A stretch of 64,000 nucleotides of DNA from Uranotaenia lowii (GCF_029784155.1 NC_073692.1:70692012-70756011); one strand, 5' to 3'; numbered from the stretch's first letter, positions 33,775-45,848 are shown. Program-made: numbers and translations. The notes: generated from the sequence alone by a model not told the origin.

Positions 33775-34703
33775 CTAACACCACTGCTCGAAATGGCTTC
33801 CACATCGTAACCGAATTCGGGTCCGTTCCAGAACTGTTCCGGAACTCCCTTCCAATAAACATCCACCGTAATTCGGTTGTTGATCCGCTTTCTAATGCTA
33901 TAGCCGCCAGGAATCATCAGTGGTGCCAGTTCCGGTGCACATGCTTCCGTCGCGAAAACGGTGCTTACCCAATCCGACCAATAGACATCTTCGAAATTCC
34001 TCGCCTTCGGCAGGGCCAATCTGCTTCTAATTTGAAGTTTGTATCTCGTGAAAGGAAGTAGATCTTCGATCGTATGAGTTTGTTTTTGATCACTGGAGAA
34101 AGTGAAGTTTTGAAATAAACTTGTTTCTCGAACAAGTTCCGAAGCTAACCTGAACTGGAATTCAAACAAACGATGAGCGTCCATCGGACTTTTAGGAAGA
34201 CTCCACTCAACCAAAACACTTCGAGTAGTAATTTCAAAAATTTTAAAGTTTTCTATCAAGCCCGGTCGAAGCAAATCGTAATTGTTGATAGTGAAATTCA
34301 TCGCAGTTTTCCCAAATTTGTTCTCCGACTCCAATTTCATCGTGATTTCCTTATGCGCCGATTGATATTCACAGCGCTTTGTTGAACTATTGAATCGCCA
34401 CAGATTAAGGTCCTTGCTGTAATGCAGCGCACACAGCGATCCTGATCGGGCCACCGAAAGGGTGTAAATAGTAGGTAGATCACAGTACTCGATTGCGGTA
34501 AAATCACACGTCAGATACTTTCGATTTTCCGATATACACAGGATATCATCTTCGGAGACCATGCGAGCTTTTCTGCCAACGTAAACACTTTTTGGTTCGA
34601 CCACTGGCTTATCCTTGTAGAAGCAAAAGTAACGATTGACGCCACACAGTTCCGTTTCGTTGGTGAGATCTATTTTTGCTAGTTTCGAGTTTACGCCGTT
34701 CAC
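33775..34703 (-). CDS. Domeless-like cytokine receptor, exon 3 (partial gene)
   Basis: 929-nt exon, entered in phase 0 after TTACAG and left in phase 2 before GTGAGT. It encodes an extracellular segment of about 309 residues. The N-terminal part has paired cysteines (ELCGVNRYFCFYK, LTCDFTAIEYCD, SLCALHYS, TKRCEYQSA). Two fibronectin type III-like modules follow. The first contains ITTRSVLVEWSLP and ends in DVYWSDWVSTVFATEA, whose WSDW resembles the WSxWS box of class I cytokine receptors. The second starts after ACAPELAPLM. This arrangement is that of Domeless, the insect receptor that signals through JAK/STAT at the plasma membrane. Membrane and cytoplasmic parts are not seen. Identification is from domain logic, so the symbol is probable rather than proven. 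Confidence 0.8.
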
Positions 34704-36213
34704 CTGTAATGCATGACAAAATTAGGAAGCATGAACTAAAACATGCAATTTAATGTGAACCTAATGACGATGGACTAACTACTGCAGCATTTGTAGATTT
34801 GAAAAAAAAAATGTGTCCAACTACGGATGTCTAAAGTATTTTAGAAAGGCTTTTCGAATATTGTGTACTTTAATGCTTCGCTTTGCATGGCGACCGTCAA
34901 AAATGGTTTAACAAGTCGGAGCACGATTAGTTTTAGATAATCGAAAGTTTCCATGCTTTTCTTAAAATTTTGGGTAAAGTTCGTATTACTTCTCGCGAAA
35001 CCATTCTCGCTGATTTAATATATAAAAGGCTTGTTATGTTACCTAAAGTTGGTAAATACAATAAAAATATTTTTTTCCAAGTAAAATTTTCAATTCAAGC
35101 AATGAAGAAACGTGAAATTACTTGGTCCCAAAGGGAGTTTAAAAATAAGTGTTAAAAAACATGACAGCAAATTTGCTCGCCTTCGGCAGCGTTTGGTCCT
35201 TTCCTCACTCTAGGCCTATCTATATGATATATTATGTATGATATATGATATGACATATGATTGTCAATTTCGATTTGCAATTAAATAAACCTTTTTCATA
35301 GAAACTCAAATCTTGACACACAAAAACCCTACCTCGTCTTTAAAATTGGGTTTTATTGAGAAGTGTATCATTACAGTATATCATTATATCAGTATATCAT
35401 TACAAATTTTATGCTTATATGAAATATTCTTAAAAAAAACAATTTTAGCCTCGATTTTAATTTGTATTTTTTGTTCTTCGAAACGCTCAGCTCCTCATTC
35501 AAAAAGGTTTTGAAAAATTACCCAAGACCACAAAATTCACAAGGGTGCAAAGAATTGAAGAGCTAATTTTGATTAATTTTAGTGCTTTTAATATTTTGGA
35601 ATAAGATTAAAATTATTTAAGATTTTTCTGCATTTTTCTAACATAACTTTAAAATACTTCATAACATATTAAAATAAAGGTATTTATCAACATTCCCCAA
35701 GACCGCAGGTAATTTTGTCTTCTGCATAAAACAATTTATAGAAATTTCTAATTTGTTTACTTTTTCCAACTTTGTAAAATAATAGGTTTTCAAATGAAAT
35801 TTTAAATATTTTTTAAAACAAAAATCAAATGGGACCCTTGAAGCCAAAAAAGGAGTATAAGTGTATAACAGCTTATTTCTAGAAAAAAAAAACACGCTTT
35901 TAAATTATTTTGTTTGGCCTTTTTCCATATACTCTTAAAGAATTTTTATTTTTACTTCCAATTTAAAAGTGTGTAAATAAAATTTTATGAATCCGAAATA
36001 ATCATCAACTAAAGTTTGAAATTTGAAAAATCGTTTAGCATCATTACCTCAAAATCGACCATTTTGTCACTCATACCACTTTGAAGGTCTCAAATCGTTT
36101 AGCAAATTTCAACAAATTTGTTAAATGAAATAAAACTTTTTTTAAATTTTCTCAATAATGTCAGAAATGCTTGATTTGAAAAATTTTAAATCTTTAGAAT
36201 TTATCTTTTAAGG

Positions 36214-36241
36214 ATACTTCATCATCATCATCATCATCATA
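36214..36241 (+). repeat. Trinucleotide microsatellite (ATC)n
   Basis: About eight consecutive CAT/ATC units inside Domeless intron 2. Confidence 0.8.
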
Positions 36242-36399
36242 AAAATATTCATCCTGAATTGAATAAAGTATAATAATTATATTCAGAATCAGTTAATTTC
36301 TTTCGGGTAGATTTGTAGATCGATTATCAATGATTAGTTTCACTCAAAACTTATTCATTTTTAAACTTATAAACTCCATATTACCAAAACAAGAGGTGA

Positions 36400-37440
36400 T
36401 AGACAAAATCTGACAAACCTATTTTAACCCCAAATTTAACAAAAATGTACAAAATCTGAAAAAGCATTAAAAATAATGTACACAAACTCACAAAAATCAC
36501 TGAAAGTAATGTACACAAATATGACTTATGTTATAAAAATCAAAAATAAGACAAAATAATGACTAAAATATTACAAAACTGTGACCAAAATATACGAACA
36601 ACTTTTACTAAAATTTGAAAATCAAATGACAAAAATCGGAAAGAACTATGACAAAAAAATTGACAAACGAAAAAGTGAAAAATGACAAAACTTTGAATAA
36701 AATACGACAAATATATGAAATATGTGAAAAATTTTAGCAAATGTGACAAAATTATGATCAAAATTTGACAATAAAATGACAAAAACCTGACAGAACTAGT
36801 ATAAGAGCAAATGTATGTCAAAAAATTTGCAAATATGATATAATTACAAAAAAAAAACAATAAAAGCACAAAAAACCTGACAAATGTATGATAAAACTAT
36901 AAATAAAATTGACAAAGGTGGTGAAAATATGTCATTAAAATGAAAAAGAAAAAATAAGAAAAATAGGTTAAAATATGACCAAGTTCTGACAAAATTATGA
37001 AGAATGAGATAAAAATATAACAGAATTCTGACAAAATCATTGTCAAAAAACTGACAAAATACGACAGTAAAAAACCAAAGGTTTAACAAAAAGCAACAAA
37101 AATTTAAAAAAAAAAATGGAAAATATGTAACGAAAATATGACAAATACGATAAAAATCGAACAAAGTTGTACCGGATAAGTTTTTCAGTAATTCTCCGCC
37201 AACTGCATCGTTGATAAAAGTCGTAAATTACAAAAAGAGAAGATGTGAAACGGCTATAAGCAAACCAAAAAAAAAGACAAAACTATGAAACAAAATTTGT
37301 CAAGCAAATTGAAAAAATCTGACAGAAATAAGACAAAAATGCGACAAATGAAAAATTACAAAATCATGACAAAAACTGACAAAAATCTTTATCACATTTG
37401 TAATATGTTTGTCGAAGTATTGTCAGACTTCTATCATTTT
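36400..37440 (+). repeat. TGACAAAA-type low-complexity array
   Basis: Dozens of imperfect TGACAAAA / ATGACAAAAAT units at 10-20 bp intervals. The reverse-complement counterpart (TTTTGTCA-rich) lies on the other side of the large palindrome at about 39300-39640. The Phe-rich frames on the - strand (36540-37164) are translations of the repeat. Confidence 0.75.
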
Positions 37441-37529
37441 ATTGCTAAATTTTGACATATTTGCCCTTTTTTCATTAGCTACACTAGTTTACAGCATTTT
37501 TGAACTCAGTAAACTGAAGGTCATTTCCA

Positions 37530-39238
37530 ATGTAAAATCGGGCGCTGAATTCGAAAATGAAATTCAAAAAAATCTCAGTAGAACCGTTTTTGAGCTATGC
37601 TCCAAATATGAAATATCGAAAAAATTAAAAAAGTTCTTGTACTTAGATTAAAATATCTCGAACGGCATAACAGTAATTTGAAATCCCTCTTGTGCATATT
37701 GAAGGTGATTAAGTGTTCTATCGATCATCTGAACACTGTTTTTGCGTTTGACCAACAGTATTGTTGATATTAGTGACTTTATAAGAAAAAAAATTATAAA
37801 AAACGCATTTTTTTAGAGAAAATTTTGTTTCAACGAAGGTTTTAGACTCGATGGTAGCATTTAAAAAATCTGATTTTCTTTTGCGCTTGAATATCAATTT
37901 AAAACAAAGATTTCAAGTGGTTATTTATCAAAATCGGTTGAAAATTGAAGAAGTTATGGCTACTTTACCATAACTGAAAATTTTGGAGTTTTTAATAATT
38001 TAACGAACCGCAGTACACTTATCATAGTATAGGAAGAATGAAACATGATAAATCTCACTCGCTCCAAGTCAAAATTATTTATTAGCTTACCAGAAGGTCA
38101 CATGCCAAGTTTCAGGAAGATCTGACCATAGGGAGGGGTTGCTTAAGTCTCAAACGTCAATTAAATTTTGAGGTATTTTGCTCGGAAGGAACGAAAAATA
38201 CTGGTTTTCATCAATAACTTTCTTCATCCCTAGCTGATTGTTTTTTATGGTTGATTTTCTTAAAGCCTAAGTTGAGACAAATATTTCACCTGAAGACTGT
38301 AACTCGATTGGATTTGAAACAGAAAAGTTATTGCGGTTCAAAGATTGTATTTTGGTCAAAAATTGTCGTATAAAACGCAATGGGTAAAAAGTACTCATTG
38401 CGTGTTGGACAAAATTTGCGGCCTTTGAACCGCAATAACTTTTCTGTTTCAAATCCAATCGAGTTACAGTCTTCAGGTGAAATATTTGTCTTTATTTAGG
38501 CTTTAAGAAAATCAACCATAAAAAACAATCAGCTAGGAACGAAAAAAGTTATTGATGAAAAACCAGTATTTTTCGTTAGTTCCGAGCAAAATACCTCAAA
38601 ATTTAATTGACGTTTGAGACTTAAGCAACCCCTCCCTATGGTCAGATCTTCCTGAAACTTGGCATGTGACCTTCTGGTAAGCTAATAAATAATTTTGACT
38701 TGGAGCGAGTGAGATTTATCATGTTTCATTCTTCCTATACTATGATAAGTGTACTGCGGTTCGTTAAATTATTAAAAACTCCAAAATTTTCAGTTATGGT
38801 AAAGTAGCCATAACTTCTTCAATTTTCAACCGATTTTGATAAATAACCACTTGAAATCTTTGTTTTAAATTGACATTCAAGCGCAAAAGAAAATCAGATT
38901 TTTTAAATGCTACCATCGAGTCTAAAACCTTCGTTGAAACAAATTTTTCTCTAAAAAAATGCGTTTTTTATAATTTTTTGTCTCATAAAGTCACTAATAT
39001 CAACAATACTGTTGGTCAAACGCAAAAACAGTGTTCAGATGATCGATAGAAAACCTCATCACCTTTAATATGCAAAAAAAGGATTTCAAATTACTGTTAT
39101 GCCGTCCGAGATATTTTAATCTAAGTACAAGAACTTTTTTAATTTTTTCGAAATTTCATATTTGGAGCATAGCTCAAAAACGGTTCTACTGAGATTTTTT
39201 TGAATTTCATTTTCGAATTCAGCGCCCGATTTTACATT
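37530..39238. repeat. Large inverted repeat, ~850-bp arms around a 13-nt loop
   Basis: Arms 37530-38382 and 38396-39238 are near-perfect reverse complements. The innermost pair is ACGCAATG / CATTGCGT around GGTAAAAAGTACT, and outer landmarks include GGGCGCTGAATTCG and its complement. Weaker complementarity continues to about 37480 and 39300 (CACTAGTTTACA and its complement). The small number of differences suggests recent origin or ongoing arm homogenisation. No transposase; probably a foldback-type or very large MITE. Confidence 0.85.
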
Positions 39239-39299
39239 AAAAATGTTGGTCAGTTAATCAAGTTCACGATTTTTTTTAAACTTTGTAAACTAGTGCTAT

Positions 39300-39640
39300 T
39301 ATAGTTGTCATGTTTTCATCACATTTGTCATATTTTCCATAATGTTTTCAATTTTTTGTCAAAGTTTTTTTCCAAGTTTTATCATTACTGTAAATTTTTT
39401 GTCATTTTATTGTCAAAATACTGTAATCTGTCATATTTTAATGATTTTTTGCATATTCTGGTCATGGCTTTATCATTTTATTGCCAAATTTATCAAATTT
39501 TTGCTATGTTTTTCTCATATTTTTGTCAAATTTTTTTCACAGTTTTGTCAGAGTTTGTAATTTTTTCCTCATAATATTGTGATATTTTTTTCATAACTTT
39601 GTTATATTTTTGTCATAGTTTTGTTAGATTCAATTATAAT
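39300..39640 (-). repeat. TTTTGTCA-type low-complexity array (inverted partner)
   Basis: TTTTGTCA / TTTGTCATA units repeated through the segment, the reverse complement of the array at 36400-37440. Together with the central palindrome it suggests a single symmetrical element spanning roughly 36.4-39.6 kb. Confidence 0.65.
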
Positions 39641-40575
39641 ATTTTATAGTTGAGCGGAAGCTGCCATATTGAATTTCGAGTCAGACAACGAAATTCGACT
39701 TCTACTAATCGATTTATTTCATCAATTGTGGTGGGAGTTTCATGCGATTTTCAGTCATTTAAAGCGTTTTGATTTTTTTTTATTAGTTCGTTTATTTGAA
39801 ACGGCTTGTATCGCTGGTTTTGAGGAGACAAACTCTCGTTATTGTATTTCCAATTTATAACTAAAAACTAACATAGTTGAGGAAAGAAAAAAAGAAAGGG
39901 AAGAGAAAATTATACACGAAGATCGATAGCTTTAAGGAAAGAGTATAACTCGAATATGTAGTCTAGGTCAACTGCAGCCAACACATCCCTCGCAAAGCAT
40001 TTTTGAGTTAGATGGAATCCGCCATCTTGGATTTCAAAATGGCGTCAAAAATGTTTTTTCCAGCCGGCAGGCATCGAGTATTTTTATTTATTTCCTTAAG
40101 ATTTGTCTTCATAATTTGGATTCTGCAAACAAATTTGCTAAGTTTTTTCCACGTTTGAATAATTTTTGCTAAACATCGTAGGTTTTTTTTTCAGTGTTAA
40201 ACAGCTTCGCAATTCGCGTGCACTGTAGCTGGCCTTTAAAAATGAACTTGCGAAGTTCATCCGGTGAATAAACATTCTCGCAACATTCGCAATTCGCTTC
40301 GCGCTCACTGTGTTTGTAAGTTTGTACCCTAAGACGACTCTACAGAATCCAAACCACTGATTCCCAGCAAGAAAAAAATTCATTACCGTTCATTTTCCGC
40401 TTCGCTGCAAAATAAATCCGAAGCGTCCCGCCTCGGATTTATTCCGCAGCGAAGCGGAAATTGAACTTAAAAATCACTGGGTCCAATTCCAAATTTTGAA
40501 AAGTATAAAAGGAAGGTCAATTTGAAAAACTAAATTAATTATTTTTAATGAAGAGATTAACCACCGTTATGTTTG

Positions 40576-41060
40576 TATGTTACTTTAATTTGTCGGCCTT
40601 AGCGGTGAAAAGTGATGTCCTTTTTAGTAGGGACATCTAAAGCTTATGAAATTTTATAGGTGGATAGAAGGTTAGATGAAAATGAAAGATGTTGAAAATG
40701 AGCGGGTAAAATTTATTTAGAAGCATATAATCACATATCAAATTTTTGTTCCTCACGGGTATACTACTATGAAGCAGTAGATACAGATAGAGTTGCATCT
40801 ACCACCACACATTGGCCTACTAATGTGTGGTGGTAGATGCAACTCTATCTGTATCTACTGCTTAATAGTAGTAGGCCCGTGAGGAACAAAAATTTGATAT
40901 ATGATGATATGCTTCTAAATCAATTTTACCCGCTCATTTTCAACATCTTTCATTTTCATCTAACCTTCTATCCACCTATAAAATTTCATAAGCTTTAGAT
41001 GTCCCTACTTAAAAGGACATCACTTTTCACCGCTAAGGCCGACAAATTAAAGTAACATAT
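40576..41060. repeat. Inverted repeat, ~235-bp arms
   Basis: Arms 40576-40813 and 40822-41060 are reverse complements, centred near 40817 (CACACATT / AATGTGTG). Shared landmarks are TTTAATTTGTCGGCCTTAGC, GATGTCC and TACCCGCTCATTTTCAACAT. No coding capacity; a palindromic MITE. Confidence 0.8.
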
Positions 41061-41213
41061 AAATTAATTACCTTCTCTTTGAATTATAAGTTTATCACCG
41101 ATGATTTGTTTTTTTTTATAATTTCGACGGTTATATCGGTGAATGTAATATTTACCTGAGTTGTTAAAAAAATCAGGTATTGATAAATTCATTTAAAATT
41201 TGATATAATTTAT

Positions 41214-41450
41214 GAAATTAATTTGCGGCTTTATCGGTGAGGGTTAAAGAGTTGAAATGAAAGACGGATAGAATATCAGAAGAAAATTCTAAGGTGGTGA
41301 AAAGAGCGAAGAGCATTTGAAATAGAAGCTTGACCACATACTAAATTCTTTGTCCCACACCAATTAACTGTATTGGAGAAGTAGTACCCAATAGAGAAGG
41401 CACTACGTTTTTCGATACAGTTAATTATGGATGGTTCGACCGCCATGTGA
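41214..41450 (-). repeat. Repeat unit inverted relative to 43610-43843
   Basis: This stretch of about 230 bp (ATGAAATTAATTTGCGGCTT to a GGATGGTTCGA end) is the near-perfect reverse complement of 43610-43843. The two copies flank the palindrome of 41961-43565 in opposite orientation. A smaller snap-back based on CTTAAATCTGAGGAAAAAAG lies just outside, at about 41555-41640. Confidence 0.75.
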
Positions 41451-41960
41451 ATGCACATGTGTCGAACCAGAGGGAGGCAACGTTACACGATTTGTCTATG
41501 TATCGTGTGACCAACATCTTTTAAATAAGTGGTCGTGAATCTCGTTTTTAAGCTTTTTTTCCTCAGATTTAAGCTTTTTTTTGCCTTGAGAGCATAGGAG
41601 ATGAAAGCTTAAATCTGAGGAAAAAAGCTTAAATCTGTCAAAACGAGGGGAAACAAAGGGGAAATCTGAGAGATGTGCTCCATACGGTTTGAATAGCGTT
41701 GCCGCCGTCTGTGTCGAACGGACAAAAAATTTAGTATGTGGTTGCTCTGTTAATTCTTCTATTGTGCGTTTTCGTTCGATCGATGGCTAGGTAGATTTCT
41801 TATTTTCGTTTTGTGCGCAAGTTCCAACTGGATTGAGTTGTCGCCTACGGTCAACGGTCAGAAATCTTGGCCTAACTTTTTTCGATTATTTGAACGATGT
41901 TTTGTAATTGATTTTTTTATAGCCGAATTATTTTTATTATTTTAAGAAGAGAAATCACCG

Positions 41961-43565
41961 CACAGTGGGCCAGGAACCACACTTTTGCGGTCAAAATTGA
42001 CTGCAGGCCAGAGGCTTCGTTGTAGCTCATTGGTGTCTTCTACAAAGTTACTCGACTATATTTGCGCTATCTATTGATGGATTTGAATTAGTTCTATTTT
42101 TCTCCGCATGGTGGCGCCAAAATCTAACTTTTTACAGAAGCAAGATGCATGCATGGTTTCTTCTACAAAGTTGTTCATTATACCTTTTACATCAACTTTG
42201 TAGAACATTGTTAAGCTCTATGTTGTGTACGTAACTTGCAAAAATAATAATTTAAGGAAACCTTGCAAAAAAAAACGGTTTTTTCACCTATTTTTGTGTT
42301 TAGCTATACAATACCTCAAATTTCCACAGTATTCGATTGGAATAGACTTAAATGAGATATTCTAGTGGAAATCTTATTCGTTTCGCCGATTTTTTCTGTC
42401 AAAATTGCAAAAAATTGGTTAAAATTATACATTTTTCAAATTGCAATAACTTGCTTGCGAGCAGTTTAGCGCACCTCATTTTTCGAGAAGTGACCGCTGT
42501 GATTATGATCTAAAAGCATGTAAAAAATGTCGGTGGGTTCTCGTGGGTTCCTCGCCAAATGATTTAATAAAGTTGGTAAGTTTTCAATACAAATCCACAT
42601 ATTTTAAGACCTTTTTCAAAGAAAACATCCGAATTTCTCGTAGAAAAGTCGAATTTTCATCGTTCAATTATTGGAGTTGCTGCTTGAATAAATAATTCAG
42701 CACATTTTTCGCACTTTTAATATAATTAGAAAAAAAAATAAAAATTTTCAAAAATTAATTTAAATAAAAACTTTTTAAATAATATTTTATTTTTTTTAAT
42801 AAATTTTACCAAATGTGCTTAATCGCTTAATTAAGCATCGCAATGGACTAAAGCAATAATAAAACGACGAAAATTCGACTTTTCTACGAGTAATGTGGAT
42901 GTTTTCTTTGAAAAAGGTCTTAAAATATGTTGATTTGTATTGAAAATCTACCAACTTTATTGAATCATTTGGAAAGGAACCCACGAGAACCCACCGACAT
43001 TTTTTACATGCTTTTAGATCATAATCACAGCTGTCATTTCTCGAAAAATTAGGTGCGCTAAACTGCTCGCAAGCAAGTTATTGCAATTTGAAAAATGTAT
43101 AATTTTAACCAATTTTTTGCAATTTTGACAGAAAAAATCGGCGAAACGAATAAGTTTTCCACTAGAATATCTCATTTAAGTCTATTCCAATCGAATACTG
43201 TGGAAATTTGAGGTATTGTATAGCTAAACACAAAAATAGGTGAAAAAACCGTTTTTTTGCAAGGTTTCCTTAAATTATTACTTTTGCAAGTTACGTACAC
43301 AACATAGAGCTTAACAGTGTTCTACAAAGTTGATGTAAAAGGTATAATGAACAACTTTGTAGAAGAAACCATACCTGTATCTTGCTTCTGTAAAAAGTTA
43401 GATTTTGGCGCCACCTTGCGGAGAAAAATAGAACTAATTCAAATCCATCAATAGATAGCGCAAATATAGCCGAGTAACTTTGTCGAAGACACCAATGAGC
43501 TACAACGAAGCCTCTGGCCTGCAGTCAATTTTGACCGCAAAAGTGTGGTTCCTGGCCCACTGTGC
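41961..43565. repeat. Inverted repeat, ~700-bp arms with 202-bp loop
   Basis: Left arm 41961-42662 and right arm 42865-43565 are near-identical reverse complements. The outer ends read CACAGTGGGCCAGGAACCAC and its complement; the inner ends are TCTCGTAGAAAAGTCGAATT and its complement. The loop is AT-rich. The whole is bordered by inverted TTATTTTAAGAAGAGAAATC copies at 41937-41960 and 43853-43877, so it is probably an element nested inside another element. Confidence 0.8.
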
Positions 43566-43877
43566 ACCGTGAGTTAGTTTTATGAAATTAATTTGCGGCT
43601 TTATCGGTGAGCTCGAACCATCCATAATTAACTGTACCGAAAAACGTAGTGCCTTCTCTATTGGGTACTACTTCTTCAATACAGTTTATTGGTGTGGGAC
43701 AAAGAATTTAGTATGTGGTCAAGCTTCTATTTCAAATGCTCTTCGCTCTTTTCACCACCTTAGAATTTTCTTCTGATATTCTATCCGTCTTTCATTTCAA
43801 CTCTTTAACCCTCACCGATAAAGCCGCAAATTAATTTCATAAAGCAAACTCACGGTGATTTCTCTTCTTAAAATAAC
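43566..43877 (+). repeat. MITE-like inverted-repeat segment beside the palindrome
   Basis: The segment starts CCGTGAGTTAGTTTTATGAA and its reverse complement, with small changes, is found at its far end (about 43800-43857). Both ends continue through TTAATTTGCGGCTTTATCGG. It contains the partner of the unit at 41214-41450. Probably a small MITE that carries or captured the outer repeat. Confidence 0.55.
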
Positions 43878-44873
43878 TTGATATAATAGATGTTTTATAA
43901 ATGTTTTTAAGAAATTTATGAGGTATGGTTTATTTTGTTTACTTATTTTGTCTTATCGCCCTCAGAGGAGGTACCCCTCAGAGGAGGCACCAGCGCTTCC
44001 GAAGTCGGGGCGTATCTAAGTTCAATAAATTTAGAATTAGTGATTCATAGAACAACTAGCTAGCCGGCGAAGAACTGTGAGGTGCAGCAAGATGGAGAAG
44101 AGAAATCGCTCAAGGCAAGCACGATCTTTCTGTGCAGTAGGTACCTAGTGGCTGATTTGTTTATTGACGGAAGACTCCGTTCAGAAGTGGATGTGTTCAA
44201 TTGCAAATCTCTACGCTCAGTGCATTGCGATTTTGACATTAAAAACGGGATGTGGGTTTAGCGATCGATTGACATTGCAAGTGGGATCATAAATTGCATA
44301 AAACAATTGCTATGAAAGGGACTAAGCAAGTACATTCTTGAGTGCAAAAAAACCAGGAATGTAATTTATTTGAATCAGGATTTAAGTTTTTTCATAACTT
44401 GCTTTTGTTCAAAAAATTTTAACTACATATCTCTTATTTTCTTTACAGGTATCGTTTTGAAATTTAACTTCCATAAAAAAATATCTTATATTATTAACTG
44501 TTTCTTAACACGTTTACGCCTAGTTGGAAAATCAAAAGCCATGACAATGAAATTTCCATTTAAAAGAATTCGGTTCAGTAGGTCACATCAACCGGTACTT
44601 TCTCTTTACATTTATTCTGTCTAAACTGTAACACTGTAAGTATGCATTTGCAATCATGGATTGACCAGGTTAAACGATATTAATTGACCGTTGAGGAACG
44701 GCAGCCAGACGATACAAGTACGTTCAAGTCTGGGCTCATCGGCAGAAGATTACAACTGTTTTGCACAGTAAAATGTGCTTTATTCAAAGTTTTACACATC
44801 TGATAGAACTCAAATGCCAGCTGACTGTTCGATGAAAACAATGTTTACGTGACTTCCAATTGAATATTGATAC

Positions 44874-45034
44874 CTGTGTTTCTATTTTGCGATTCACGCC
44901 ATTCTTAGTTTGGTTGATTTCCAACATGCTGATGTCACTACTGCCCACCAAAAAGTTGTCCAGCGTGCATTCGAGCAGGAAGAAGGTTACATTGGTGTCA
45001 AGATCGATAATGGAGGTGTCGGGTTTCGTTATTC
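44874..45034 (-). CDS. Domeless-like cytokine receptor, exon 2
   Basis: 161-nt exon, spliced after TTTATAG and before GTATCA. It is read in phase from exon 1 and encodes about 54 residues, including KPDTSIIDLDTNVTFFLLEC, an Ig/fibronectin-like start of the ectodomain with an N-glycosylation site (NVT), and SMLEINQTKNGVNRK. The phases 1-in and 0-out fit exon 1 and exon 3 exactly. Supports a secreted or extracellular domain directly behind the signal peptide. Confidence 0.75.
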
Positions 45035-45109
45035 CTATAAACGCCACAAAAATACAATGTAAACAATGTTTTCGTTATCAATCACCGCAATTTCGTTACT
45101 AGAGCTTAC
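45035..45109 (-). other. Domeless intron 1 (75 nt)
   Basis: GTAAGC at its 5' end (45109) and TTTATAG at its 3' end (45035), a small intron of typical insect size. Stops in all relevant frames inside it support splicing. Confidence 0.75.
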
Positions 45110-45203
45110 TTCCTCGTCGCGCAAAAACATCTGACGCGTGTTGAATTAGAACCTGAGATGCGGCTAACAGAACGCAAAGTAAGATCCTTACTATTCGATA
45201 CAT
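45110..45203 (-). CDS. Domeless-like cytokine receptor, exon 1 (signal peptide)
   Basis: The start codon at 45203 opens MYRIVRILLCVLLAASQVLI, a clear signal peptide, followed by about 11 residues to the splice site. 94 nt, leaving in phase 1. Too short to stand out as a frame, but it is required to give exon 2 an in-frame start. Together exons 1-3 make the first roughly 395 residues of the receptor. Confidence 0.75.
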
Positions 45204-45309
45204 TCTATCTTCGTCGAACAACTGTTAACATTTTGAAACACAACTTATATCAAACAAACCCAAAACTTGCAACATTAGTTTCACACATCGCTCCTGTATT
45301 GTAACTGCA

Positions 45310-45338
45310 CTGACCGAAGACTGAGCTATATTTAACTA
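45310..45338 (-). promoter_or_regulatory. Possible core promoter of the Domeless-like gene
   Basis: On the - strand TTAAATATAG (about 45328-45337) is followed some 20-25 nt later by GGTCAGTGC, an initiator-like TCAGT. The transcription start would lie about 110 nt before the ATG, and the region abuts the assembly gap. Weak consensus, so only suggestive. Confidence 0.3.
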
Positions 45339-45348
45339 TGCTGTTCAG

Positions 45349-45848
45349 NNNNNNNNNNNNNNNNNNNNNNNNNNNNNNNNNNNNNNNNNNNNNNNNNNNN
45401 NNNNNNNNNNNNNNNNNNNNNNNNNNNNNNNNNNNNNNNNNNNNNNNNNNNNNNNNNNNNNNNNNNNNNNNNNNNNNNNNNNNNNNNNNNNNNNNNNNNN
45501 NNNNNNNNNNNNNNNNNNNNNNNNNNNNNNNNNNNNNNNNNNNNNNNNNNNNNNNNNNNNNNNNNNNNNNNNNNNNNNNNNNNNNNNNNNNNNNNNNNNN
45601 NNNNNNNNNNNNNNNNNNNNNNNNNNNNNNNNNNNNNNNNNNNNNNNNNNNNNNNNNNNNNNNNNNNNNNNNNNNNNNNNNNNNNNNNNNNNNNNNNNNN
45701 NNNNNNNNNNNNNNNNNNNNNNNNNNNNNNNNNNNNNNNNNNNNNNNNNNNNNNNNNNNNNNNNNNNNNNNNNNNNNNNNNNNNNNNNNNNNNNNNNNNN
45801 NNNNNNNNNNNNNNNNNNNNNNNNNNNNNNNNNNNNNNNNNNNNNNNN
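45349..45848. other. Assembly gap (500 N)
   Basis: Exactly 500 undetermined bases between the Domeless promoter side and a broken gene fragment. Confidence 0.99.

Larger units (their letters stand above)
34704..44873 (-). other. Domeless intron 2 (10.2 kb), repeat-filled
   Basis: On the - strand it starts GTATCA at 44873 and ends CATTACAG at 34704. It joins ETQ of exon 2 to VNG of exon 3 in phase 0, which gives an uninterrupted reading frame. Nearly all of it between 36.4 and 43.9 kb is made of palindromic or inverted repeats listed separately. The other parts (34704-36390, 39640-40575 and 43878-44640) are AT-rich with no supported gene. Confidence 0.75.

Noticed and set aside
36540..37164. 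Phe-rich - strand frames of 106-109 codons resembling membrane proteins
   Set aside because: They are translations of the TGACAAAA low-complexity array.
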